The notes below the pieces were generated by a model, which ran no database searches, was not told the DNA's origin, and was given only the letters and a program-made list of their open reading frames with translations. A stretch of DNA of 64,000 nucleotides, taken from the NCBI GenBank assembly GCA_000469685.2, contig LS997567.1, positions 40,042,775-40,106,774 of the forward strand. The letters run 5' to 3'. The position numbers were made by a program, and so were the translations under genes. Of the stretch, positions 13,801 through 26,960 are shown piece after piece (positions within the stretch are counted from its first letter, which is position 1; each line of letters begins with the position of its first letter). Origin of the DNA: Haemonchus contortus. Its lineage: Eukaryota > Nematoda > Chromadorea > Rhabditida > Trichostrongylidae.

Positions 13801-16800
13801 CGACTACTTAGTAACCGTTGTCACTCTCTGTTTGATTTCTACTGTTATCTAATACAGGGTCTAATGGTGCAGCACTGAAATCGCTATCACCACACTACCC
13901 CCAGTAGTAATGTGACTTGCCCCGGTTTCACAGTTTCATAACTGAAACCCCGTTTATTCAATTAACTGTTTCGTAATCTTCTGAAACTTTTTTTCCGCGG
14001 AAAGTGCATGGCGAGCTTTCTATAGAGCAGATTTCATTCATCCGTTCATCTCGTTTCTCGTTAGATCTTTCACCTCTGCTATGACTTGCGCTCAGTCAGC
14101 TCGAGCTGCATGTTCTGAGGCTCATTTTTTCGCCGACAAATGCGCTAGCACATCAGCACAGAGAGCATGAGGAGAGTAGGAGGGGTTGCCTCGTCGTCTC
14201 CCCTCGAAATCGACATTATAATCCAACTCGCCTCTCGTCCTCGTCATTACACGTTCGGGGAGGCAGGCTTGTGTCAGAGGGGTGCTTCTGCACATATTTA
14301 CTCGTGAACTGTTAAAATATTTGCAGCATCAAGTTCCGAGCTGATCAGTATTTACATTGAGCGCTGCTCATGTAATCAGTCAACGATCCTATCCGTCACT
14401 TGAGCTAAAATGCCTGTTTTATGAGCCGTTTTCCCCATCGAATATTATCGCCGAGGCCGACGCCGTCGTCTGCATTGTGGCTGCTGCTGGTGGCTGCTGG
14501 CTGCTGCTGCTGCTGAGAACCGGCGATTCACCTATTTCGACGTCGAAAACTTTCTGCCCGACGACGAATCTGATGGCGATCATCAGCGGCGATGAAAGGA
14601 AAGCGCTACTGCTCTAGAGATCAATAACTAGATCTTATCGATCGCTCGCCAATATTATGGCTAAACAAACGAACATCCAATGAAGTTACGAACGTCCACT
14701 ACTGTTACTGGTTATTACTGCCATCATTTTTCTATCACTCAAACGATTCTCTGAAGTTCTGTAAGTACTCTTAGAAGGTCATCTGAAGCTCCCTCGTCTT
14801 ATCGCAGTAGCTCCCTCTACACTATCGGTCTATGTAATGTTTACAATGAGCTAATTATACTCATGTGAATAGCACATGGTGATCAACGAACAATCTGGCC
14901 ACATGCTTACAAAATATCCACTTCGATGAAATCTAATGATTTCATCAGTTACTCCTCCACCGCTACTCTATAAATACGCTTTGTTATCGATATAGCCAGT
15001 AAGTTCACTTCCATATACTTTCGTCTCATCTTCAAGTTATTCTCCCTAGTAAAAAGTTGCGATATCAGTGGATATAACTAGCGGTAAACGGTGATACCGG
15101 TAAGTTCTGGGGGTGCCAAAAGCCCTGCCGATCGATAGCCCCCAGCAATAGGCTTCGTGTTTCGAAAACATCAAGTACAATGGGCCCCCTTTTAAGCTGA
15201 AAAGCTTGCATCAGTGGCTGCCTTCCTAAGTTCATTTCGGAGTTGTCCCGAACTCAGCCATCTCAAATTCCCACATTTGGTTCGGGTGAGTTCGTGGGGT
15301 GTTTCCGAACTCGACAAATTCCAATCTAATATTCGCACATTCGGCTCATTCAGTGCAGCTTTCGGCCTTTCGCCCCGTGAACTGCTTTTTTCGATGTTGT
15401 TCTGTTACCAGTATGTCACGCGTTTACTCAACTTTACTTTTACTTTTTAATTTCACGCCAATTAGTTATACTTATGCGAGACACCACTGTGTGTGTTTGT
15501 ATTTACGGATGACAGGGGCCAAATGGTCGTGATTTATGAGTTGACGAGACCACAACGTTTGAAGAACCAGTTCTCAGAGGTTGATATTCTGTATCTTTTG
15601 TCTAGTGCCATCTTAGTAGTGACCCCTCCTTATATTCGTGGGTTCGGGTTTGTTATTCTTCAGAAACGGTTGGGGTACCTTTTGCAGAAAGGGGCTGAAA
15701 AAGGTGGGATGATGGGACGAGATGTCAGCCGATATGATTCTTTCTCTCGATCATTCTCTCTCTAGTCTTTCACACATTCAGTTTTCATGAACCCCCCGGC
15801 CGTTTCTCCGTTTCTGAGTTCAATACGATTTTAGCCAGATATCATGGCTGTTTCACGTGCTTTTTTCATGCCATCCGAAAATCGTCAGGGTGTGAATTGC
15901 CCAGTTTCTTCTTGTCTGTCGCCGACAGCTTGCACTATCTTCACGTCGGTCGTTTCGTTTTAAACCCTATCCATTTCTGCTACCGTGTCTCTAGTTTCCA
16001 GCCAGCCACCCACATCTGTACATATTCGTACCTGGACGGGGCCAAAAGTACAGGTTTCGGGCTTTCATCCTGATAAACTAACCTAAACTACCTGGTCATG
16101 GCCTGGAAATATCGATCTTGTCAACTCGTCCTCGGTGATTTTCATGAAAAATTGCTGAACGGGACACATTTTTTTGTAGCCCCCCACACGATACGAGAAG
16201 TTTCCCTTATCTTAATCACCCGTATCGCTTTAGCACCTACTGTTTTGTGGCCTATCTCTCTCTCGTTCTCGGGCGATTACTGCCCACCCCGTTCATTTGT
16301 GTAACAGTTTGTTTATTTAATTTTCATAAACAAATTATCGAATTACGGGTAATTATCGAATGATCGGGGATAAGATCGAAGATTTTCCCGAATGGAGAGT
16401 GACTCAATGAAAAGCATTGGTGATGGTGCCTAGCACCACGCTGATTGATTTCTTCAATGGTGTGGTTGCAGGCGAGTTACGTCCCTGATGGGACGGACGG
16501 GGGACTGGGGCGATGCTGAGCACGGCCAAGTGTAACTTTCTCTCATTGCCGTTGCATGAACCCGCATCTTTTTTCCCATACCGGCTTTTATTTCTCTTTG
16601 AAACCGGGAAAAAACCGAAGCGTTTTCTTTTGTCGTCGATTATTCCGTTCTATGTACGTCGTTTTGCAGGTGCCATTGTTTACTTACTGTTTCCAACTCT
16701 CTTTCCAGTAAAGGCAGGCGATGGTAGGCGAAAAAGAATGGGAAACGTGCTACCACTCTACACCTGCTGGATATTTTAGCGGGTGTCGCCGAGCCGCCAG

Positions 16801-17070
16801 CTTTCCTTTCTTCGGAGATCATACATTGGTCCCTAGTAGCGCTCTCAAGGTGAGTTCTACATGTTTACTTCTCCATTACTTTACTACTTATACGCAGTAG
16901 TACTAGTTGAAATTCACAAATCAATACAAGTCTGGTCAGAAACATGTGGCCCATAACCCTCACCAGGTGTTCCACCAATCGATTCTGTCTGCTGAATGTG
17001 TGAGGAAACAGACGTTCCCGTTCATTCCCATCAAATAAACATGCCTATCACAACAACTACTTCCAATTTC
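10881..17070. other. Upstream flank of the PPP1R3-like gene, no gene seen
   Basis: The stretch contains pyrimidine-rich tracts (about 11870-11950), a GC-richer block with many CG dinucleotides around 14.05-14.6 kb and a CTG-rich microsatellite. On the minus strand, about 14590-14425 can be read as a 54-codon Ser/Ala/Gln-rich frame from an ATG, but it has no donor and no family match. Frames at 15.2-15.8 and 16.1-16.8 kb have no splice context. The region may hold the promoter of the downstream gene, but no specific element can be named. Confidence 0.5.
14481..14516. repeat. CTG/GGCTG-type microsatellite
   Basis: An interrupted run of CTGCTG and GGCTG units inside a CG-rich patch. It reads as Gln-, Ser- or Ala-rich on the minus strand depending on frame. 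No coding function is shown. Confidence 0.7.
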
Positions 17071-17079
17071 GTTTACAGT
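17071..17079 (+). promoter_or_regulatory. Candidate spliced-leader (trans-splice) acceptor
   Basis: A T-rich tract ending ttcgtttacag lies 33 bases before the proposed ATG at 17112, with no donor-like exon upstream. In nematodes such an orphan acceptor just 5' of the start codon commonly receives SL RNA. It could instead be an ordinary acceptor for an unseen 5' exon. RNA reads carrying a spliced leader would decide. Confidence 0.4.
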
Positions 17080-17111
17080 GCACGGAACTCCGTTTGGTCC
17101 CCCCTTTTCCT

Positions 17112-20100
17112 ATGATTTCACTCTTGATGTCATCCTTGGTGACCGTAACAGCCTCAACAACTCCATACTGTAGTCTAGTGATCATATTTTGAGGTCGTTT
17201 TGTTTCAGGTACGATCACAGAGTGAATCCGAGGGTCTGAATAAAATCCGATTCAGTCAAATTAACTTGGACGCTTTTCGCAATCGCCCACGGGAGATCGT
17301 AGAAGAATGTGGTGAGGTTTCCCAGTCAAAATAACAGAGATGTGTTTGATGAATCCAAAAACATTTACTTTTCGTTATTACCTTGAAATAAAAAGCTTTA
17401 GTGTAGAGTTACTTCGTCCATACTGCTCCCCACTAGTATCCTTCAGTTGCAGAGGAAGCAAGCGACTGTGAGTCGGACTCAAGCTCTTCCACATCTGACG
17501 AATCTGATACGTCCGGAAAGGGACAGACCGTAACTGAGCAGATCGTTGAAGTGAGATCATTACTTTTTAAAGCTCATCTTATTACCAGTAAATACCTCCA
17601 CCAAGTTCTTTTTCAGGTATCATGTAAAACTCAAAAATCGGTCCGCTTCGCTGATGATTGTGGTCAGGAATTGTATTCTGTTAGGGTTATGACCGAGCCC
17701 AGTGACTATCCACCTCAGATTAACCCAAGTGTCCTTAGAAGACTACGAGGTAATTGTTTTTTTTTAAGATTCTTTTTCATTCTAATCAACACAGTTTTAC
17801 TAGTAATCAAATGAATTAAAGGTGATTCGTACGTAGAAGAAGCACCTCACAGTGATCCAGTTCCAACATGGAACTTATTATTTAAGCAACCTGCCAGTGA
17901 ATATGTGCGATTCAGGGAAACCTTAGCAAAGGTGAGTGCGATACTATCGATTCTTTGGGGTGTCCCCCCACCTCCCACTGAGATGTTATCCTAAAGTCAT
18001 TCATCTTCCATTGTTTAAGGACCGTGTATCGCTTGAGAATGTGGTGGTGAAGCCGGATTCGTCAAAGATTGTCGGAACTATCAAGGTGGGTATCACTGGA
18101 CAGCAAATCCCGAAAAAAACCCTATTCTTCTACTGCTTCCATTACCAGTATGAGGATTGAATATGTAACTGTGGGAGCAGTATTACGGTAATATCAATTT
18201 TCTAAAAAATTACCCAATAGGGTAAACTGTGCAGGTGAAATAATTACAGTAGTACTTCAAGGTTGTAAGTCAAATCCCAAAATGGTGTGTGCGAGAATCG
18301 TAAGGTCATGGGAGATTGATAACGCCTTCTGAAAATGATAAGGGGATCGGTTAGCTGATAAATAAGTAAAAAAAACTTGAAGTCCGTTGTTTTCCATCGA
18401 TAAATAGGAGTAGCTAACTTTAACTATTCGAGTTACTACTACCCCCGCTATAGTGCTGTTTTACTAAGTGGACATTAGTGGATTTATTAATCAACAAAGT
18501 AGGTTTAAAGTAAAAGCTGAACAACGACAACGTTGTTAGTCGTTTGATGATTGGCCTCTGTTTACTCGCTTACTTTCTACTATTTGCTTACTTGTCTTTC
18601 TGAGAAGTTGGAATTCGCTAACTTGCCTCATCCCTGAAATCCGTCAAGGGCACAACTGAATTTTCTTGCTTTCGTTTTTCAATATCAATTATTTCACTGG
18701 CGTCATCTATAATATGCTCCTTTACACGTCTTTCTGCATCGGGAATGTCTTTTACTACAAAAATTTGATCGATCGATTTGTGGCGGGAAAGCTCGAGACG
18801 TGATTGGCTCTTTGCTCCGTGGACCAATCATAGGCAATATTTGCTCATAGTTGGAGAAATTTCGCTCAAAATTGGGCAAATTACCTAATTACCTGAAATT
18901 ACCTAACATTTTTTAATAAGTATTCATGAACTGCTGCCAGGCCTTCCAAACTGACGGGAGCTTGATAGTATACGACTTGTAATTTGCAAATGATGACCCA
19001 TTTCAGGTATCCAATATTGCATTTGAGAAGAAGGTCTTCGTCAGATACACAACTAACAATTGGCAGTCCTATATGGATCGGCAGGCTACGTACCAGCCAT
19101 CTACCAGTAAAGTGTATGACACGTTCACCTTTGAAGTGGAATTGCCGAAAGCAACTGATAAGGTGAGCTTGGTTTTTTAGAAGTCGGTAGCATCATTTAC
19201 AATAAGTAAGCTTCACCTTAATTGCGCTAAATTAGCTTTAATTTGTGTAGACGACAATTTTATCGCAGTTCTAGAAAGAAAAGTACGAGCACTATTTGAA
19301 TCGTTGTTGTTCAAAAGTACCACTTCACTCCATGGGTCCCGTCATGTCACAAACCCCGCCCCTCTGCGCATTGAAAGCATGTGCTAAAGCGCAGCAGTGT
19401 AGATAAGCTCCGAGACCGAGGACCAAATTCTCGGAAAGTTCTGGAAAAGACTAGTTTATTGCCCATTTTCACGTGATTCTTTTATTCAAGGGTGTTGAAC
19501 GATACCGGGAAAAAAGAATCTGTGATAACGTCGTTTTTCCTTTATCATAGTTGGCATGAATGACTTTGTGTCATTTTGGATGTAACTGGTAATCGTTCAG
19601 TAGACTAAGAGTACTTTGGTCAGAACGGCGTAGAGAGCCGGGGGAAAAAAGGTGTTGGTCTTTTTTCCTACCTATGATATTGTTTTAATTGGAAATTTGA
19701 GGCTGTAAATCACCTAGCGCTTATACAGTATACTGTGGAAGTTTTCATGATTTATTTCTATTTCACCTTGAACCCCGTCGCTGGGTATGATAATTTATTC
19801 TTCTCTACTATGCTGTTGTTTACCACTCCAGTATTCCCCCTTCCTTGCTAGTCAAGCCATCGATTCAGTATAAGGCAAAGGGAAGCAGCAGAAATGTGGT
19901 TAAAGTACAAGCTTTATCAACAGAAAAAGAAGGGTCCAATTGGTTGTAGGACATTCTCCGATGAAGCTCCTTTCCGCGTCAGGTTCAGCTGTACTCTCGT
20001 TGTACTTCCGCAGTGAACTCTTGTTATGTCCTCAGGCTTAAGTCCAATCCCATCAGGGGGTCCGCCGTTTTCTCCGATTGCCACCCACTTCCTCTAATCC

Positions 20101-23100
20101 ATCGTCTAGTGCGTATCACTTCCAAAAAGCACCGTTTCGATGAATTGCCTCCAGTTTTTTCCAGTGGCTGCATTACTTCCTTGTACAGAACGACGGCATT
20201 CAGCGCTTTTCTTGGCAGATGTCACGCCAGCCTTATTCAGGCACGTCCGTGCATTCCGATGACGCAGGCCGCCACCAGCCCTTCTGATGAACGGCACTCC
20301 TCCGCATCATAGCTTCGAGGTCACCGGTCTCAATTCTGACAAAAGGCAATTCAGAAACAACTTTGTATGCCTGGTAATGGCTATAGCCTGTAGGGCCATT
20401 ATTTATACTTTTTCCCCGGAACTTGTTACACTTTACAACATGGTGTTGCGAAAACCCCGTCTCGGTAACGCTTGAATGAGTCAGATGGTCCGAAAGTTAA
20501 GTATAAACTCCTTTAACCTGGCCATAAGTACAATGTACATGTCAAGGTGAAGCTGACATCTACAGTACTAAGGAAAATCATCCACTTGCTGGCTATAAAA
20601 CTTGTCCTCAAGTGAGCCAGGCATTCGACACTTTCTTAGAATAGTCAAAAGAATTGAAAGCGTGATAGGCCTCTGCGATGCCTTCAGGGCCTACGGGCTT
20701 TTTTTTTATAATCTCAATAAGGAACTGTATCAAATACTAGGCTTTGGAAAAGTGAAAGAGTCATTCTAGTAACATAGATGATATTTGATCCTCCTGGGCC
20801 GTGCGGATGGCCATAATCCCTACCGCTCCTATCTCCTATCTCAGTAGTCGCCAATGCACGATGTCTTTTTATGAAGGTCTGCCCGGTTTTCCCTTCTTGT
20901 CCAATCCACTACATTCGTCCAAAAGCTTAGAATATCGAATTATTAGAGTATTATGTAATATTAAATATCATAATATGCAGAAAAATTTCAAAAGATCGAG
21001 AACCTTTCACGTGGGTCTACCACTGACTGGTCACGTTTCTGCAGAGTCAGCTTTTTTACAAGTGCGGTGGTTCCGAACAAGCCACCATGACGTATATGGA
21101 CTTTCTGCCACATTACATCATATGAGGCCTCATTCTGTCGTGATCACATCATATGAGACACGTCACTGGATTTTTTTATTTCGTTAGGTTGCACGGTAGC
21201 CTGTGAATCAGGGTCGCCATGACCAAACTGATCCCTTCAGAACCCCATCCCAATCTGTTGTGCTTAAAGAGCCAGATTCAAGCGTGATCCAACATGTTTA
21301 CTTCTGGGCCTTGCAAGCAACTCAATGATATTGTGTCAAACAAGTGGAACGAAAAAACTGATCTTGACCATTACTCTTGGATTCGCCGCGCAATAGACTT
21401 CCATCTAGTAGCGTGGGACAGTTTGAAAGCAACTTTGCCATGCAAAAAAAGGCTCGGAGATGAAGACTGATGTTGGAAACGAAGTTTTATCCTTCATACG
21501 GGCTTGTACTCGAGCTTGTAGCTAATTGGACGACTCTTTTCGAGTTCGCTCAAACCACTCATCACTGGGACGCTGTCTTTTGAGTACTCTTGTCCTTGAC
21601 TAACAAGTACTATACAAAACCTCTAAGGTTCTCATACTTCGAATATCTTGGTATTACCCCAAGTTTTGTTTTGAATCTTTTGTTTGGAATCCCACCTTTT
21701 CTGACATTAGTTGGGACAAAGATCACAGGGGATTTTGGGTGCGTAATATTTGTTATTTTTTAGTATTATAGTTCCACCCAGAAAATGGAATGCTCAAATT
21801 TTGGCAAGGCCATGTCATTTCTCATTGGGGATTTCTTGAACAAACCCCACAAGGAAGTAGACTTTCTAATTTGGACTAGTAGCTGTAACTGCAAATTCAT
21901 AAAGTAGTATTTGTACACCAAGTCCTGGATGCAGCTTTCCAAGAATTCTTCTGATTTTTCAAATTGGTGCCAGTTCAGTGAATCGATAGGCCTTTTATGG
22001 CTCATATAAAAAATTGCTTCGCAAAAAGACCAACACTTTCCTATAAACGTAACAGTAACTGGGGTTGCAGTAAGGCTGCAGCGGGAGTGGGCGGGGCTTT
22101 CCCGACCTTTGACCAATAGGAGTGTGTATGGCGGGAGCGAGTACGTGCACCATTGGATCGTATGAATTCCGGAATCCCGCTTACTTACATTCCGTGCATT
22201 TCGTGCCTAAAAACATGTTGATATTGATGACATTCATAGGGTAATACTTCAAAATGAATGCAGTAATGTTATGGTCAATGCACGTCGTGTACGAATTCGT
22301 TTTCTGCCGCAGGACGGCACCGCTGCGCAAGAACTCCATATTTCATAGCTGTAAAATATTTTCTTCTGATTGATGTGCGCATTCCTCAATTGGTAGAGGG
22401 CTCTTATCATAGTTTGGTGTACACGTGCATGATACTATGCAATGCACATGGCCTGTTTTCACTTTTTGACGTGAATACGGTAGTAAATGGCCCGTCCCAG
22501 AAAAAGTCCTCGCCGTTAGTTTGTTTTCAATTATCAAAGTTGGTAGATACACCTAGTGAGGGGCTTACAGACGGTCTCATAAATATCCCAAAACAATATG
22601 CGATCGGGAAGCTGGGAGGAGGTCTATGAAATCCTGGTAGTGAAAAAGGAAGGAGCGCTCTGCCCGAATAGTGCAGGGTCTGGTTCGAGTCCCATCCAAC
22701 AAGGCGTTTTGCCCGCTTTTGCGATTGCCATGGCGCGATTTTGTCAGATTTAGAGGGTTTATCGAACATGTCACGGTCGATGGATTGGAGCGCGATATCT
22801 AGATAGCCCAAGTACGAGTTCTGCTAGGACATTCCGAGACAACTGTTCGGTGTTTTAGCGTTTCCAGACTATTTCGATAAACTTGTTTCGCTCCCCTCGT
22901 GGTTCTTGAAAGTTTTTTTGATAGGCAACATGACCTATCAGCATTTACAGCTACTCTCTTCAGGGTACGGTAGAATGTAGAGCATTCGAGCAAAAAAACG
23001 GGGCAGTGTTCAATGGAAACTGTTAGGACCAGTTGTCTGCGGGCAGTAGAGAGAATAACATTTTTATGGGTGTCTGAACGAGTCCTGAACTGGAGAACGA

Positions 23101-23811
23101 TCAAAAAGTCGTGAAAATCAGCAAGGTTGTCGGCAAGAACCAGTTGAAGAATGTGATGATATGATATGACCTTGGAATGTCGAAGATCGTTAACAAAATT
23201 GGCATGCAAAATTCTTTGCAAGTTTTTTTGCACTGCCCTATACACTGTAGTACTGATTTTCAGGCTAAACGGTTGGAATTCTGCATATGTTACATTGCAA
23301 ACGGTTGCGAGCACTGGGATTCGAATGGTGGAGAAAATTACAAGTTGGAACATCAAGATGTGAATGTACCCCAGAAGAGAACAGTGCCTCCGTTATTTGG
23401 AAGGTTCGTCGCTTCCCTTTGATAGGTTTTGAAAGAGTTTTCTTCAAAATTTGAGTAATAAAATTCAGCTGTGGGTTTTGAAAGAACCGCGAACTTAGTA
23501 CTTGATACTGTAAAAGAAATGGGTCTGGTCGTGATTCTAAAGGCCGAGGTAATCGATAGTAAGCCTTTGTGCGCAACCGGTTTTGCATTTGTAACGCAGC
23601 TTATCATCTAACCTTCAAATTTTCTGTTGTTCTTACATCTATGCTTCGATTGTTTACCTTAAAATAACCTAATTTTCATTTGTGTATACTAATTCTGTAC
23701 TATTTTAGCCTCAAATACATGGACCGTGATGATGCGTACACTCTGAACCATAATGACTGGGCGCATTTTGCGTCGTGGAAGAATTTGAGTACTGATGGTC
23801 CTTACTGGTAG
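17112..23811 (+). CDS. PPP1R3-like: Glycogen-targeting regulatory subunit of protein phosphatase 1 (PPP1R3 family)
   Basis: Nine exons: 17112-17144, 17209-17311, 17447-17550, 17617-17749, 17822-17931, 18020-18085, 19007-19162, 23264-23403 and 23709-23811. All junction phases agree and give 315 residues ending in DGPYW and TAG. What is seen: a Ser/Asp/Glu-rich stretch (about residues 46-80), then KSVRFAD (87-93), the RVxF-class motif that docks the PP1 catalytic subunit. This is followed by a CBM21 domain (about 166-261) with LENVVVKP, GTIKVSNIAFEKKVFVRYT, YDTFTFEVELP and WDSNGGENY, the usual glycogen-contacting end (family consensus WDNN.G.NY, so Asn to Ser here). Known of the family: it recruits PP1 to glycogen particles in the cytosol, where PP1 dephosphorylates and activates glycogen synthase. 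The first exon (MISLLMSSLVT) is the least certain part; exons 2-9 are firm. A 4.1 kb intron splits the CBM21 domain. Confidence 0.88.
18086..19006 (+). other. PPP1R3-like intron 6
   Basis: The intron runs from gtgggt to atttcag. A minus-strand frame at 18618-18827 is the only open stretch and has no splice context. No other feature is seen. Confidence 0.75.
19163..23263 (+). other. PPP1R3-like intron 7 (4.1 kb), within the CBM21 domain
   Basis: The donor is gtgagc and the acceptor gattttcag. It holds several short frames with no motif. There is a tRNA-like GGTTCGAGTCC at about 22682-22692 with no tRNA fold around it, and a long minus-strand frame (22799-23356, 185 codons) that overlaps exon 8 in antisense and looks non-coding. 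I see no complete transposon, though the GGTTCGAGTCC patch may be a worn tRNA-derived repeat. Confidence 0.7.
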
Positions 23812-25629
23812 ATGAGTGGTTTGATCTTCCCGTGAATTTCTAAGGAAAAGCAAATATTGTAGTATTTTCGTTTGACTTTTTATTTTTATTTTTTTCTAAA
23901 TCGCTTCTTGGACTTTTAACCAGTGACAGCAGTTTTATCTAACATTTTATTCAATTTTTATTCGACCTTTTTCAACTGGTTTGTTTACGAAAGAGCGAAT
24001 GCGTGTACTGTTTAGCCCCCGTTACACATCTTCACACATATTTACACACAATTACACCCCAAGCCACCGTACACTGAAATGTTGAGATTGTTCTTGCCAT
24101 GTTCTACGAAATAGGGTACAAATGTCGGGATAGAGCAGCATTTGTGTTTTTTTTTATTTTTCAAATGTTTATTTTGATAATGACCTTATATAATAGTTAA
24201 CAATTATAGGTTTTAGTGGTGATGTATTTGATTATATTAATCGTTTGTGTACGGATACACACATACACCTTCTAACTACAAACAATTAGTCAGTAGTACA
24301 GTAGTAGCGGCTGAATTGTTGCTTGTGGTTTTTCGCCTTCCTTTTTGATTATGGCCTTTTATTCTTGAATTTCATTATTTTCCCCGTTTCACTCATCATT
24401 TATTCATTATCCCTAGTCATTAAACGTTTTCTCCAAGCGCAAAGATGGAGGACGACATGAATGTCGTCCAGCCAGAAGCCTGAAATTCTCTCTCTCGCTC
24501 TAGCCTTGGTAGGAGGAGGTGAGGCGCCTTTCGCCATTGTAATTGCCGTTTTACTTGCATTTATACTAGTATCGCCTGACTGCCTCACGTCCCGGCTATT
24601 CGCTCTCTCATCGTTCGTGTATCCTCGTGTTATTTCTCCTGTGTCATTGCTCAATGAGGCACCCCCGATAAGGCGATCCAAAGTGAATGCAATTTATCTG
24701 GGAAAACAAAGATGAATACCTTAGACACCAACCCTGCTCATTGGAGCTTCGTGCGGGTCACCCCACTATCAAGCTCAACAAGCTCATGATTCGTAAACGC
24801 CTTACCATTTGAAACAAAGAATTATCTTCTCCCATTCTCTTTCTCTTTCTACACTGTTTTTTTTGTAATAAGTAATTTTATATGATTAATTGCAATACCA
24901 TTGTACTAGTTCAAACACGTTTATCGAATCTGTGAGATGAATATTCGCATACAATGCGGTGTATTGAATGTTTGTGAATGCTATCACAGTACTGTATGTC
25001 CTGCCATAGTGTCAGTAGGTCCACATCAACAGCTCGTTACGATACTGCTGCTCTGAATGGCGTAAAAACGCCTGATGATCAGTTCCCCTCAGCACTGTTA
25101 TCAACTGTTGTGATCGTTCATACTACCCAGGTCCCACTGTGGCAGGAATGAGTAACTGTGAAAATCGCTTACTCTTTACATGAGACGAACAGTTTTGTCA
25201 TAAATACGTGTAGAATATCGTTGTTATTAGTTCTATATAAATGAATCTCTATTAGTTGGTAATGTTCGTAGATCAGTTATTGCTTCTACGATATAATGAA
25301 GTTTGTTCAAGTTCTTCGACTAATTGCATCTATCCACAGCAGTATAAATCGCAAACCTCTACTGAGTAGTACTCAGGTTACTTGAAACAAAACTACACAA
25401 AAGATTACTAACCCGGTTACTTGAATGCCCTCAAGGTAAACTGCAGTTGGGAGTTATAAGGGTAGTGAGTTGTAAAGAAGTGTAAAACCTCCCCTCAGAA
25501 ATTCTATTGATACTTCAAGAACTGACTCTTTCAAAAGGTTCAGAAAACCCTCTCTTAGTGGACCTGATCGATAGTCTTAGTATTAAGTAATTTCAATGGC
25601 TCTTAAAAGACAGGTTCCTTTTTCTTACT
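23812..25629. other. 3' flank of the PPP1R3-like gene
   Basis: AT-rich 3' sequence with a T-rich block at 23.88-24.18 kb. No classical AATAAA was found close to the stop codon. Overlapping frames at 24400-24715 on both strands are unsupported. Confidence 0.5.
24450..24469. repeat. Short inverted repeat
   Basis: Nine-base arms GGACGACAT and ATGTCGTCC flank GA. It is too short to assign a role. Confidence 0.5.
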
Positions 25630-26358
25630 CTCGTGGCTCTAATGAGTGCGAGTACGGTAGTACATCAACCTGATATCATTCTTCATTATTGGAAAGGTTC
25701 CAAGGCGGAAAATGTTCCAAAAAAAAGAATGGAGCTCAGGCATAACTATACAGAGTTCCTGCAGCAGTCCAAAAGCTGGAAATGGCATCCACTGAGACCT
25801 GAAGAAAGATGATGGCGAATGTCTTGGACTACGCCATGGATTTGAAATTCGTCTGAGGTGGTAGATTGGCTATTGAGCAATGAGCACCTAACATGGAAAG
25901 TGATTTTCGAGGAAGAGATGATGTTTTAACTAGTGGCTCCCAAAAAAAATAGTTTTAAGCATGGTAGTCTTGGTACTCTTGTTGGAGATGGGACTTCGTG
26001 ATAGAGATTACCATGATGAGATGAGGTGATGAAGCTCTTAGAAATTTTATAAAAAATCTACCGACTTTTCATGAAAGCTGTAGATTTTCCGCTTTTTTTC
26101 GCACCGACGAGTTACTCTTTATCTATGCATCTGCATTCCACCTCCAAAAGCTACCTCAAAATCATCACGACAATCTAGGAACAACCGTTACCGTACATAC
26201 GAATTCAAAAACTGCTCTCAGGGTAGCCAAATTACTTCGATGAAAGTTGTTGGGACAAGGATGATCTTTGTTATTTCCGAGACAACAAGATCTTCGGTGG
26301 GGACGTTATTGACGTTAGTGTCTACCATCAGACCAATCCATCAACGAGCAAGTTGTAG
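25630..26358 (+). other. Two unexplained protein-like open stretches
   Basis: About 25640-25812 reads as HQPDIILHYWKGSKAENVPK, later followed by YTEFLQQSKSWKWHPL, then TGA. One base along, a second frame continues with MMANVLDYAMDLKFV. 26227-26358 follows a possible acceptor and reads YFDESCWDKDDLCYFRDNKI, then TAG. Neither matches a family I know. They could be exons of an undescribed gene, a frameshifted relic, or chance, since open stretches of this size are expected in such DNA. Confidence 0.2.
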
Positions 26359-26710
26359 CTGCAAGTTCGAGGACTGTCCTTTGGACAGCCGACCGATCCA
26401 TTTCCCAAGTGTTTCTGTGACAACCTCTCAAGAAAACAATCAAGCGTAATGACACCACTTATTGCCGGCTGTTATCAGTACAGGAACATACTAAACTGCC
26501 CTTATGCAGGAATCGTTGTCAGGGTTTGCATGTCTCCTTGTTTACATGATCAGCTCATACTGCCTGCCATGGAAATGGTAGGAGATAATTTGTGCCTGGT
26601 GGTAAACACGGTAATGAATCGGTTTTGTTTTGTTAATAGTTGTTTTTCGTCACAGTTAGTAATATGAATGTGATCACAAAGGTGATAAATTATCTGAAAA
26701 CCGCTTGGTT

Positions 26711-26772
26711 TTAACTGTGACCCGAACTTGCATCTAAGCTCTACGTGCACCTTTCTAGTCCACTAGGCTAAC
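26711..26772 (-). repeat. tRNA-like (pol III promoter-like) head, probable SINE fragment
   Basis: On the minus strand TAGCCTAGTGG matches the tRNA A-box consensus exactly. AAGTTCGGGTCAC lies about 30-35 bases downstream, at B-box distance. Flanking bases do not form an acceptor stem, so this is a tRNA-derived repeat head and not a tRNA gene. A repeat body, if any, would extend to lower coordinates. Confidence 0.45.
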
Positions 26773-26894
26773 AACGTCACCGGTAGACATCACCATCACC
26801 GGTAGACAAGCAATAACTCATCAATACTTGCAAGCAAAACGTAAAAGCTTATTAGTACTTATTTTGACGACAACGGTAAAAGTAGATGGTAGAG

Positions 26895-26960
26895 TGTTCG
26901 TGGCGCACTGGATAAGTACGATGACATGAAAGCCAAGGACCGGGTTCGCATCCTGATTGG
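26895..26960 (+). repeat. SINE-like family, head-only copy E
   Basis: GTTCGTGGCGCACTGGATAA is followed about 30 bases on by GGGTTCGCATCC, giving A-box-like and B-box-like elements. The GTGGCGCACT core is shared with the heads at 34.5 and 5.5 kb. No clear family body was recognised after it, so it is probably truncated or strongly diverged. Confidence 0.45.

Noticed and set aside
14425..14590. Minus-strand Ser/Ala/Gln-rich frame from an ATG
   Set aside because: Only 54 codons, driven by a CTG microsatellite and CG-rich DNA, with no donor site and no family match.
22640..22700. tRNA gene, from GGTTCGAGTCC near 22685
   Set aside because: The flanks do not form T-stem, acceptor or anticodon arms. 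At most it is a worn tRNA-derived repeat.
22799..23356. Longest single open frame in the window (minus strand, 185 codons)
   Set aside because: It lies antisense across a firm exon of the PPP1R3-like gene and its intron. It has no motif and no splice or start context, so it is best explained as chance.
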